Origin: Rhodobiaceae bacterium
GTDB lineage: Bacteria > Pseudomonadota > Alphaproteobacteria > RS24
Assembly: GCA_002683515.1 (NCBI GenBank)
Contig: NYTN01000022.1
Location: 1,964-7,678 of the forward strand
Length of the DNA stretch: 5,715 nt
Direction: 5' to 3'
A program made the translations under genes and the position numbers. The notes under the pieces were generated by a model. That model had not been told where the DNA came from and did not search any database. It saw only the letters and a list, made by a program, of their open reading frames with translations. Below are positions 1-5,715 of the stretch, one piece after another (the first letter of the stretch is position 1; each line of letters starts with the position of its first letter).

Positions 1-117
1 TTTGAGGCTGCTGAAGCATCCGGCTCAGCCTCTATTCAGGTCGATGGTTACTTTATTGACTATCCGATTGTCGAAAAAGCTTATGCTATTCGCCGACTCG
101 CTGAAACTTACAGCTAG
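1..117 (+). CDS. C-terminal end of a probable HpcH/HpaI aldolase / citrate lyase beta (CitE-like) protein, cut by the window edge
   Basis: Frame 1 is open from the first base and ends at TAG 115-117, giving 38 residues. The stretch VDGYFIDYPIVEKAYAIRRL matches the usual C-terminus of CitE-like lyases, where a 'DG.mID.Pvv..A..il..A' pattern closes the TIM barrel. Such enzymes cleave or form a C-C bond in acyl-CoA substrates such as citramalyl-CoA, malyl-CoA or citryl-CoA, with Mg2+ in the cytoplasm. All catalytic residues lie upstream of the window, so the substrate cannot be read. The gene converges on the CoA-transferase with only 20 bp between the stop codons and no visible terminator hairpin. 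The pairing with a CoA-transferase fits a CoA-thioester lyase role. The family call rests on a short tail and could be wrong. Confidence 0.62.
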   Translation, partial: FEAAEASGSASIQVDGYFIDYPIVEKAYAIRRLAETYS

Positions 118-137
118 GATTTATGCATCCCTATTGA

Positions 138-1331
138 TTAATGTTCGCCGAGCCAATCCTTTAATACATCTTCCGTATCTGCACCCAGAGCGCGACCTGC
201 CCAGCTAATTTGACCTGGCGTCTCTGAGAGGCGGGGGCAGACATTAGGCAGGGTTATTGAGCCGAGGCGCGGGTCGTTAATTTCGACTAAATTCTCACGG
301 GCTTTATATTGCGGGTCATTGAAAATTTCCTCAATCGAATAAACCGGTCCGCAGGGCACTTCAGCGGCTTCACAAGCTTTCAGAATTTCATCGCGCGTAA
401 AGCCAGTCGTCCAATTTGTTACAAAAGCATCCACCTCTGCACGATTAGCTTCGCGCATCGCAATCGTGCCATAAATACCATCGCCTGTTACGTCATTTCG
501 TTCCATCAGACCGGCAAGGCGATTAAAAATTTTATCATTCGTACAGGCAATTGCTACCCACAACCCGTCTTTGGACGGGTAATGGCTATGCGGCACGGCG
601 TTAACTGTTCCTGCGCCCATGCGCTCACGAACAAAATCCTTATAGGCATAGGCCGGAGCCAACTCGTCCAGAATTCGAAAAACACTTTCGTACAGGCCGA
701 CATCTACTATCTGTCCGCTACCTGATTTAGTGCGGGACTGTAAGGCGACCAGAACGCCTAATGCCGCATAAACGCCGGACATATAATCTGACAATGTAGC
801 CGTACCGGGGGACGCGGGTGGCGCGTCGGGTTCGCCGCACAAGTAAGAGATGCCGCTGAATGCATTTGCAATCCGTCCAAAACCGGGCCGATGACTATAT
901 GGCCCAGTTTGTCCGTATGCCGTAATGCGCGCAATTATGAGGGCAGGATTAATTTCCTGAAGGACATCCGCCCCAAGACCCCATTTTTCAAGTGTGCCGA
1001 CCTGAAAGTTTTCACATAAAACATCAGCTTCAGCGACGAGTTTTTTAAGTGTTTTCGCTCCCTCTGGGGAACGTAAATCCAACTCAATCGATCTTTTATT
1101 TCTGCCCTCACTCATCCAGACCAGTGTATCCCCGCAATCGGTGGGTGTTCCGAATTTTCTGACCGGATCGCCGGAACCGGGGAGTTCAACTTTGACGACA
1201 TCTGCGCCAAATTCTGCCAGAAACGTCGCACAATAAGGGCCAGCTATAAAAGTTGCCAAATCCAGCACTTTGAGACCGTTCAGTGCGCCGGGAGCCGGGC
1301 ATATATCTTTTTCTGCATGAGCTTGCGTCAT
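138..1331 (-). CDS. Family III CoA-transferase (CaiB/BaiF/Frc type)
   Basis: This 397-residue protein has the usual length of a family III CoA-transferase. These cytoplasmic enzymes move CoA between carboxylic acids through an aspartyl-CoA intermediate. Visible family hallmarks are LNGLKVLDLATFIAGPYCA (about 17-35), FGADVVKVE (41-49), GRNKRSIELDL (76-86), ADVLCENFQVGTLEKWGLG (102-120) and ITAYGQTGPYSHRPGFG (136-152). The segment ATLSDYMSGVYAALG (178-192) carries Asp182, the expected catalytic aspartate. The interlocked-dimer C-terminal part includes CEAAEVPCGPVYSIEEIFNDPQ (320-341). The ATG at 1331 is preferred over an in-frame TTG at 1343 because GGAGG lies 5 nt before it and the TTG would overlap that site. 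The gene is divergent from the HpaB-like gene across an 84-bp gap. Related enzymes use succinate, mesaconate, itaconate, citramalate, oxalate or carnitine-type acids; the sequence does not tell me which. The family call is secure, the substrate is unknown. Confidence 0.95.
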   Translation of the reverse strand: MTQAHAEKDICPAPGALNGLKVLDLATFIAGPYCATFLAEFGADVVKVELPGSGDPVRKFGTPTDCGDTLVWMSEGRNKRSIELDLRSPEGAKTLKKLVAEADVLCENFQVGTLEKWGLGADVLQEINPALIIARITAYGQTGPYSHRPGFGRIANAFSGISYLCGEPDAPPASPGTATLSDYMSGVYAALGVLVALQSRTKSGSGQIVDVGLYESVFRILDELAPAYAYKDFVRERMGAGTVNAVPHSHYPSKDGLWVAIACTNDKIFNRLAGLMERNDVTGDGIYGTIAMREANRAEVDAFVTNWTTGFTRDEILKACEAAEVPCGPVYSIEEIFNDPQYKARENLVEINDPRLGSITLPNVCPRLSETPGQISWAGRALGADTEDVLKDWLGEH

Positions 1332-1336
1332 TATAT

Positions 1337-1341
1337 CCTCC
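1337..1341 (-). promoter_or_regulatory. Ribosome binding site of the CoA-transferase
   Basis: Read on the minus strand this is GGAGG, a strong Shine-Dalgarno match, 5 nt before the ATG at 1331-1329. It decides the start: the longer in-frame TTG start (1343-1341) overlaps the site itself and has no comparable site upstream. Confidence 0.8.
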
Positions 1342-1345
1342 AATT

Positions 1346-1365
1346 GTCCAGACTATATGCTGGAC
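1346..1365. promoter_or_regulatory. Perfect inverted repeat in the divergent intergenic region, candidate operator
   Basis: GTCCAG (1346-1351) and CTGGAC (1360-1365) are perfect reverse complements separated by 8 nt, making a 20-bp dyad. It lies between two divergent start codons (1331 and 1416), the classic place for a dimeric regulator controlling both genes. On the minus strand TATAGT, a possible -10 element, falls in the spacer, so a bound protein could block that promoter. On the plus strand TATAAC (1373-1378) is a weak -10 candidate just downstream. No good -35 was found for either. No regulator gene lies in the window, so the binding protein is unknown. Confidence 0.45.
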
Positions 1366-1415
1366 TGTTTTCTATAACTGAACTATGTTAAAAATTCAAA
1401 CTTAAAGGCGATGCT

Positions 1416-2960
1416 ATGCTTATGACATCTGAAGAATACAGAGAATCCCTCCGACGCTTATCTCCAAAAGTCTATTTGGGTGGTAATTTGGTGGGTTCCG
1501 TAGCTGATGAACCCGGTTTTGCGCCGGGTGTGAACGCCACGGGTATCACCTATGATTTTGCTCTTGTCGATGACTATAAAGATATGATGACCGCTAAGGG
1601 CGTCAATGGCGAAACCACGAACCGTCTCCTTGCGATTAACCGCAGTCGGCAGGATCTGCTTGAAAAACTCGAAGCTGTTCGCCTGACCTGCCAGTTTGCC
1701 GGTTGTGCTCAGCGTTATTTGACACATGATGCGTTTAACGCACTTTATGAAGCAACTTGGCGGATTAGCGAACGCACGGGCGGCGAAAACCACGACCGCC
1801 TTCTGGCCTATATCCAACATGTCCAAGAAAATGACCTTTCTGTCGGTGTGGCGATGACCGACGGAAAAGGAGATCGTTCAAAACGCCCATCCCAGCAGGA
1901 AGTTCGTAACGCCTACGTGCATGTTACAGAGCGTCGCAAAGACGGTATTGTAATTTCCGGCGTGAAAGCCATTATTACCGGCGCTCCTTACATGCATGAG
2001 TTTCTCGTCATGCCCTGCCGTCGAATGCATGAAGATGACAAGGATTTCACTGTCGCTTGTGCCGTGCCTGTTGATGCGGAAGGTATTACTATTATCGCGC
2101 GCCCTGCGGGCCGTCCTGAAAATCCGGCAGCCAAAATGAGCGCTAAATTTGCTCAGGCAGTTGGTGTTGCGCATTTTGACAATGTATTTGTCCCATACGA
2201 CAAAGTGTTTATTGATGGCGAAATTGAAGAAGCGCACATTATGACAACACATTATGCCACGCATCACCGACATAGTTGTATTGGTGCGCGCGCAGGTTTT
2301 GGTGATTTGCTTATTGGTGCGGGTGCTATGATGGCTGAGGCAAATGGGCTGGATGTAGAGAAAAAAGGCCATATGCGCGAGAAAATGGTCGATTTAATCA
2401 AAATTACCGAGGGTTTTTATGCCTGCGGAATCGCTGCCTCGACTATGGGCGTTCAAGATGAAGCAGGGAATTTCCGCCCTGACCAAATTTATTCCAATAT
2501 TGGCAAGCTGTTATTGGCAAATCAGATTTATGACATGCATCGTCTGGCGCATGATCTTTCCGGTGGTTTGGTCGTGGCACTCCCTGGCCCTGATGAAGAC
2601 CATAATCCGGCAACGGCGGCTGTCCTTCAAGATGTGTTGCGCGGTAGCCCTGATGTGACCTATGAGCATCGAGCAAATGTGGCGCGATTTGTTGAGGATT
2701 TGACTGCGTCCGAAACCGGTGGGTGGTACTCTGTAATCAGTCTACATGGTGGCGGGTCGCCAGAAGCTATGAAGCTTGAAATTTTGCGCAACTATAATGT
2801 CCAGGCAAGACGAGATCTTGTTCAGGCTTTGTTTGATCGCAATGCACTGGAGCTAGGCAAGGGCATGAAGATTGACCGCCAGCCGGGACGTTGCTGTGCC
2901 AAGGGCTGCCATGGTGACGAGTTGGTTTCCGGTAATACGGACAATCAAGCCGCAGAGTAA
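1416..2960 (+). CDS. HpaB / 4-hydroxybutyryl-CoA dehydratase-fold protein (4-hydroxyphenylacetate 3-hydroxylase family), function uncertain
   Basis: This 514-residue protein belongs to the superfamily holding flavin-dependent 4-hydroxyphenylacetate 3-monooxygenase (HpaB) and 4-hydroxybutyryl-CoA dehydratase (AbfD), which share an acyl-CoA-dehydrogenase-like fold. The N-terminal domain (about 1-275) shows LMTSEEYRESLRRL..VY, HDAFNALYE (104-112), QENDLSVGVAMTDGKGDR (137-154) and HFDNVFVPYDKVF (253-265). The C-terminal domain (about 280-475) shows HHRHSCIGARAGFGD (283-297), LSGGLVVALP (381-390) and SLHGGGSPEAMKLEILRNYN (442-461). It opens with MLMT like AbfD as I remember it. Against that recalled sequence Cys97 and His284 match cluster ligands Cys99 and His292, but Tyr101 and Ala291 replace Cys103 and Cys299. 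A normal [4Fe-4S] dehydratase is therefore doubtful, and a flavin enzyme on a phenol or a CoA thioester is possible. A tail rich in cysteine (493-498) follows the domain. AAAGG (1404-1408) lies 7 nt before the chosen ATG; an ATG at 1411 is out of frame and stops after four codons. Confidence 0.85.
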   Translation: MLMTSEEYRESLRRLSPKVYLGGNLVGSVADEPGFAPGVNATGITYDFALVDDYKDMMTAKGVNGETTNRLLAINRSRQDLLEKLEAVRLTCQFAGCAQRYLTHDAFNALYEATWRISERTGGENHDRLLAYIQHVQENDLSVGVAMTDGKGDRSKRPSQQEVRNAYVHVTERRKDGIVISGVKAIITGAPYMHEFLVMPCRRMHEDDKDFTVACAVPVDAEGITIIARPAGRPENPAAKMSAKFAQAVGVAHFDNVFVPYDKVFIDGEIEEAHIMTTHYATHHRHSCIGARAGFGDLLIGAGAMMAEANGLDVEKKGHMREKMVDLIKITEGFYACGIAASTMGVQDEAGNFRPDQIYSNIGKLLLANQIYDMHRLAHDLSGGLVVALPGPDEDHNPATAAVLQDVLRGSPDVTYEHRANVARFVEDLTASETGGWYSVISLHGGGSPEAMKLEILRNYNVQARRDLVQALFDRNALELGKGMKIDRQPGRCCAKGCHGDELVSGNTDNQAAE

Positions 2961-2985
2961 AGCGCCGAATAAAACGACATAAAAT

Positions 2986-2990
2986 AAGGA
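2986..2990 (+). promoter_or_regulatory. Ribosome binding site supporting the TTG start of the transporter
   Basis: AAGGA lies 10 nt before TTG 3001. The reading frame has a stop at 2980-2982, and no ATG, GTG or earlier TTG occurs between that stop and 3001, so a TTG start is the only one that keeps the first membrane segment intact. Confidence 0.5.
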
Positions 2991-3000
2991 TAGGTCTGCT

Positions 3001-3903
3001 TTGGAGGGAATTTTCTGGGTCCTCGCCACTTTCACAGCGGCTTTTGGACAAGCATTAAGATCTGTCATTCAGAAACGCTACCGTCAGGAGCTTGGGCTTT
3101 ATGGCAGTGCATATGTGCGTTTCCTTTATGGCTTTCCGGCGTCTCTTTTTTTGTTGCTATTTATTTTCCAAGATTATGATATTCGAACGCTTCATTTGCC
3201 TACCGAATTTTATTTATGGTTGGTGCCGGCGGCGATTATTCAAATTCTCTTTACGATTATTCTCGGTAAAGCCTTCGAGCAACGTAATTTTGCCACTTCC
3301 ATTGCCTTGTCTAAAACCGATGCTATTCAGGCTGCTCTGTTTGAGCTGGTTCTGCTCTCGCTCGTGCCTGATATTAAAGTTGTGATTGCTATTTCAATCA
3401 GTTTTCTTGGCGTCTACATTATATCTCTCAGCCGGAATAAAGGGGAGGCTACCACGAATTGGCGACAAAAAGCCAATTCAGTCGCCCTTGGTCTACTTGC
3501 TGGTCTTGCGCTTGGCGGGTGCTCGGTTTTCTTTCGAATTGCCATGGATACTTTACCCTATCTCGATGTGCTTCATCGGGCCGTGCTCACGGCTTTTCTG
3601 TCGGTTGCCATTCAGACAGTGATTATGGGAGCCGCCCTAATGATATGGCGCCAAGATGAGTTTTTTGCTTGTGTTCGCAGCTGGCGCGTATCGACATTTG
3701 CCGGAACAGTGGCCGCAATTACAACCTTTATGTGGTTTGTAGCTTTCAGCCTTATTGGTGTTGCGCCGGTAAGAATGCTGGGTCAGGTGGAGATTATTTT
3801 CAGCATGGCTTTCAGTTTCTGGTTTTTCAAAGAACAAATCGGGCGCACTGAAATTGTAGGTATCGTACTTATTATAACTTCAGTGTGGATTTTGCTCAGC
3901 TAA
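3001..3903 (+). CDS. EamA/DMT-family transporter, inner membrane
   Basis: This 300-residue protein is strongly hydrophobic, with about ten membrane segments in two similar halves, the usual size and plan of drug/metabolite transporters with two EamA domains. The first half runs from about 3 to 145, with clear hydrophobic stretches near 45-57, 72-90, 109-122 and 126-143. A polar linker at about 144-158 (SRNKGEATTNWRQK) separates it from the second half, 159-300. The C-terminal pattern GVAPVRMLGQVEIIFSMAF (253-271) followed by FFKEQIGRTEIVGIVLI (275-291) is typical of the second EamA domain, including the conserved Glu278. Family members export or import small metabolites, amino acids or purines; the substrate cannot be predicted. 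The gene starts 40 bp after the HpaB-like gene on the same strand with no terminator between, so co-transcription is likely. Translation starts at TTG, which may lower expression. Confidence 0.9.
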   Translation: MEGIFWVLATFTAAFGQALRSVIQKRYRQELGLYGSAYVRFLYGFPASLFLLLFIFQDYDIRTLHLPTEFYLWLVPAAIIQILFTIILGKAFEQRNFATSIALSKTDAIQAALFELVLLSLVPDIKVVIAISISFLGVYIISLSRNKGEATTNWRQKANSVALGLLAGLALGGCSVFFRIAMDTLPYLDVLHRAVLTAFLSVAIQTVIMGAALMIWRQDEFFACVRSWRVSTFAGTVAAITTFMWFVAFSLIGVAPVRMLGQVEIIFSMAFSFWFFKEQIGRTEIVGIVLIITSVWILLS

Positions 3904-3980
3904 TCAACGTTAATATTTGCATCTCTTAAAAAAGTCGCATATCCTTTAGTCCATACTATTAATTTTACGTCAGGAAATTC
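3904..3980 (+). promoter_or_regulatory. AT-rich intergenic region upstream of the dioxygenase
   Basis: These 77 bp separate the transporter from the dioxygenase. AGGAA (3972-3976) sits 4 nt before the ATG as a short-spaced ribosome binding site. The octamer ATACTATT (3953-3960) is a weak -10 candidate and also occurs before the TonB receptor at 4900-4907. No convincing -35 element or terminator hairpin was seen, so it is unclear whether a new transcript begins here. Confidence 0.3.
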
Positions 3981-4850
3981 ATGTCATTAAAATCTCATGA
4001 GATTAATTTAGACATCACCCCGATAACCGAGACGTTTGGTGCTATCATAAGCGGTGTTAAGTTATCCAACCAGATGTCACAAGATGAATTGAACCAGATC
4101 AAATCATATTGGAACAGGTATCAAATCCTCCTTTTTAGAGATCAGGACTTATCAAAAGAAGATATAATTGGCTTTAGCCGTGAATTAGGGGATTTGGAAA
4201 TCCATATCCGCAATGAATGGCTTAATGAATCGCATCCTGAAATTCTGCAAATTTCGAATATAAATGTTGACGGCAAGCCGATTGGCGCCCTCGCAGATGG
4301 TGAAGTTGGTTGGCATTATGACCAGATTTACCTTAAAAGACCCGCACTTGGGTCACTTCTATGCTCTGTAAAAATTCCACCTGAGGGTGGGTGTACTTAT
4401 TTTGCTGACATGACAACAGCCTATGAACGCTTACCGCTTGAACTTAAAGCCACCATTGATGGCCGCCTAGGAATTCAATCTTATGAGAATTTCAATAATC
4501 TCTATTCAACTAAAACAGATGAAAATCAAACCAGTCTGACACAAAAAATCACGCAGCCACTCGTGCGAACACATCCCGTTACTGGTCGTCGCGCACTCTA
4601 TCTGTGCCCGGGAATGACAGTTGGTATTACTGGCATACCTGATGATGAAAGTGATGCAATATTACAACAATTGTTCGATTGGTGCTTACAAGACGATTTT
4701 GTTTACAAGCATAATTGGCGTCTGGGAGATGCACTTTTATGGGATAATGCCTGCACAATGCACCGCAGAGAGCCATTTGACAGTGTTCATGAACGACTTA
4801 TGTACAGAACTACAATCCTTCCACAAGCTGAAAGGGCTGTACCATTTTAG
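3981..4850 (+). CDS. Fe(II)/2-oxoglutarate-dependent dioxygenase, TauD/TfdA family
   Basis: This 289-residue protein has the normal length for the family. The enzymes use O2 and 2-oxoglutarate to hydroxylate a substrate, often ending in C-S or C-O bond cleavage (taurine, alkyl sulfates, phenoxyalkanoates). The iron-binding facial triad is visible: His112 and Asp114 in GWHYDQ (110-115) and the distal His261 in LWDNACTMHRREPFD (253-267). Arg272 lies 11 residues after the distal His, the spacing of the 2-oxoglutarate-binding Arg in TauD, with Arg276 also conserved. Thr139 in GGCTYFADM (136-144) fits the usual co-substrate-binding Thr. N-terminal hallmarks are ETFGAIISGVKLS (17-29) and QILLFRDQDLSKED (48-61). 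All catalytic residues are present, so it should be active. The substrate is unknown: it could be a sulfonate, sulfate ester, aryloxy acid or other carboxylate. It lies 81 bp before a TonB receptor, hinting at uptake-linked catabolism. Its DNA looks more AT-rich than the HpaB-like gene. Confidence 0.93.
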   Translation: MSLKSHEINLDITPITETFGAIISGVKLSNQMSQDELNQIKSYWNRYQILLFRDQDLSKEDIIGFSRELGDLEIHIRNEWLNESHPEILQISNINVDGKPIGALADGEVGWHYDQIYLKRPALGSLLCSVKIPPEGGCTYFADMTTAYERLPLELKATIDGRLGIQSYENFNNLYSTKTDENQTSLTQKITQPLVRTHPVTGRRALYLCPGMTVGITGIPDDESDAILQQLFDWCLQDDFVYKHNWRLGDALLWDNACTMHRREPFDSVHERLMYRTTILPQAERAVPF

Positions 4851-4855
4851 TTTAC

Positions 4856-4901
4856 ATACAATTATTATGTGCTTAGGGTAAAAATTACACAATAATTGTA
4901 T
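4856..4901. promoter_or_regulatory. 11-bp perfect inverted repeat between the dioxygenase and the TonB receptor, candidate operator or hairpin
   Basis: ATACAATTATT (4856-4866) and AATAATTGTAT (4891-4901) are perfect reverse complements; GTG (4869-4871) and CAC (4888-4890) extend the pairing past a 2-nt bulge. The right arm contains a smaller perfect palindrome, ACAAT-A-ATTGT (4889-4899). TATACT (4899-4904), a 5/6 match to a -10 element, overlaps that arm, so a bound regulator could block receptor transcription. The repeat begins just 6 nt after the dioxygenase stop, so in RNA it could also act as a weak AT-rich stem that stabilises or ends the upstream transcript. The stem is not GC-rich and the T-run after it is short (TTTT at 4906-4909), so a strong intrinsic terminator is unlikely. 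Confidence 0.45.
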
Positions 4902-4919
4902 ACTATTTTGCTTATCCTT

Positions 4920-4925
4920 AGGGGA
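4920..4925 (+). promoter_or_regulatory. Ribosome binding site of the TonB-dependent receptor
   Basis: AGGGGA lies 6 nt before the ATG at 4932. An in-frame ATG at 4926 is almost touching the site and would have too little spacing, so 4932 is the better start. Confidence 0.65.
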
Positions 4926-4931
4926 ATGATT

Positions 4932-5715
4932 ATGAGAAACTTTAAGACACTTGTTTTGTCTGGATGTGCAGCAGTAGTGCTAATGCCCATCCTTCCTGTT
5001 AGTGCTCAAAGCATTGACGAGATTGTTGTCACAGCGCGGCGACAATCAGAAAGCCTCAGAGATGTACCTGCATCTGTGAGTGTTTTAACTTCCGACGCTC
5101 TGGAAAAAACTGGCGCTCAACTTGCTGAAGATTTTGTTCAGTTAACACCTGGCGTCACCATTGTTACTGGCACAGCCGAGGTGGGTGACAGTCAGATCAA
5201 CATTCGTGGTATGAATGGTGCCCGTGATGCTGAGAGCTCTGTTGCGCTCGTTGTTGACGGAATTTTGAAAACAAACACAGCTCAGTTGAACCAAAACCAC
5301 GGAACAATGAGACAAGTTGAAATTCTTAAAGGTCCACAGGGCGCTATCTACGGCCGAAATGCCGCCGCCGGTGCTGTTGTCCTTTCAACCCTGAAGCCAA
5401 CTGATGAGTACACAGGTAATCTTAAAGTCAGCCTTGCTGAGCATGGCACACAGTCCGCGTCAGGTTATCTGTCCGGCCCTGTTGGTTCAAACTCAGGTTT
5501 TGTGGTTTCATTTAATAGAAAAGAAACTGACGGATTTTACACAAACAGGTTCCTAAACCAGGATGTTGTAGATAACGCAGAGCTTTATGGAATTGATACC
5601 CGTTTGATGGTTGAGTTAGACTCTACTACTTGGGATTTAAAAGCACGATATGCAAAAGTTGATAGTGCTTCAATTAACTTCCGTGCAGCATTCCAGCTAC
5701 CAGCATTCGGTCCTG
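4932..5715 (+). CDS. TonB-dependent outer-membrane receptor, N-terminal part (cut by the window edge)
   Basis: The frame stays open from ATG 4932 to the last base, giving 261 residues of a protein that usually has 700-900. It begins with a signal peptide: basic start MRNFK, hydrophobic core about 7-22, and a likely signal peptidase I site after SA (25). A TonB box, DEIVVTA (29-35), follows directly. The plug domain shows RDVPASVSVLTSDALEKTG (43-61), a QLTPGV motif (70-75), INIRGM (89-94), VALVVDGI (104-111), VEILKGPQGAIYGRNAAAGA (129-148) and then VLSTLKP. The beta-barrel begins around 160 with alternating strands such as GNLKVSLAEHG. Such receptors import scarce substrates across the outer membrane with energy from TonB-ExbBD. 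The general sequence style is that of the large, mixed-substrate group common in sphingomonads and marine proteobacteria, so the ligand need not be a siderophore. The neighbouring dioxygenase suggests an organic substrate. Confidence 0.95.
   Translation, partial: MRNFKTLVLSGCAAVVLMPILPVSAQSIDEIVVTARRQSESLRDVPASVSVLTSDALEKTGAQLAEDFVQLTPGVTIVTGTAEVGDSQINIRGMNGARDAESSVALVVDGILKTNTAQLNQNHGTMRQVEILKGPQGAIYGRNAAAGAVVLSTLKPTDEYTGNLKVSLAEHGTQSASGYLSGPVGSNSGFVVSFNRKETDGFYTNRFLNQDVVDNAELYGIDTRLMVELDSTTWDLKARYAKVDSASINFRAAFQLPAFGP

Noticed and set aside
118..137. Convergent gene ends searched for a shared terminator.
   Set aside because: The 20-bp gap and the bases around it show no stem with a T-run on either strand.
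309..725. A 138-codon plus-strand open frame opposite the CoA-transferase.
   Set aside because: It is antisense to a well-supported gene, its translation has no recognisable domain, and no ribosome binding site was noted.
1511..1529. ACCCGG/CCGGGT inverted repeat with a 7-nt loop resembling a terminator stem.
   Set aside because: It lies inside the HpaB-like coding region near its start, has no T-run, and is explained by ordinary codons.
1878..2372. A 164-codon minus-strand open frame inside the HpaB-like gene.
   Set aside because: It is a shadow of the coding strand: the sense frame carries the family motifs, while this translation is rich in His, Cys and Asn and has no recognisable domain.
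4621..4881. An 86-codon open frame running past the dioxygenase stop into the intergenic gap.
   Set aside because: Almost all of it overlaps the dioxygenase in another frame, and the extension beyond 4850 crosses the inverted repeat and encodes nothing recognisable.
4959..4970. LSGC (residues 9-12) in the receptor signal peptide looks like a lipobox.
   Set aside because: The hydrophobic stretch before the Cys is too short, the hydrophobic core continues past it, and a normal signal peptidase I site (VSA) followed by a TonB box fits better.

Overview
The window is a dense, protein-coding stretch of a Gram-negative bacterium. A TonB-dependent outer-membrane receptor shows there is an outer membrane. 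The mix of a type III CoA-transferase, an HpaB-fold protein, a TfdA/TauD-type dioxygenase and a TonB receptor is typical of alpha- or gammaproteobacteria that degrade varied organic compounds. I cannot place it more precisely. No RNA gene, insertion sequence, CRISPR array or origin was seen.

Left part (1-2960): the C-terminal end of a probable CitE/HpcH-type lyase (+) runs into the window and stops at 117. It converges with a family III CoA-transferase on the minus strand (138-1331). That gene is divergent from a 514-residue HpaB/4-hydroxybutyryl-CoA dehydratase-fold protein (1416-2960, +). The 84-bp divergent gap holds a perfect 6+6 bp inverted repeat, a candidate operator for both genes.

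Right part (2961-5715, all +): an EamA-type drug/metabolite transporter with a TTG start (3001-3903), an Fe(II)/2-oxoglutarate dioxygenase of the TauD/TfdA family (3981-4850), and the first 261 codons of a TonB-dependent receptor (4932 to the window edge). An 11-bp perfect inverted repeat lies between the dioxygenase and the receptor. The dioxygenase region looks more AT-rich than the HpaB-like gene.

Taken together, the layout reads as a catabolic island for an unidentified organic acid or ether/aromatic-type compound. The receptor would bring a substrate across the outer membrane and the dioxygenase would hydroxylate or cleave it. The CoA-transferase would activate an acid as a thioester, the HpaB-fold enzyme would transform it, and the CitE-like lyase would cleave a carbon-carbon bond. 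This pathway is inference; the sequence shows only the enzyme families. The most unusual point is the HpaB-fold protein. It resembles 4-hydroxybutyryl-CoA dehydratase but, by my alignment from memory, lacks two of the four iron-sulfur ligands and several catalytic residues.
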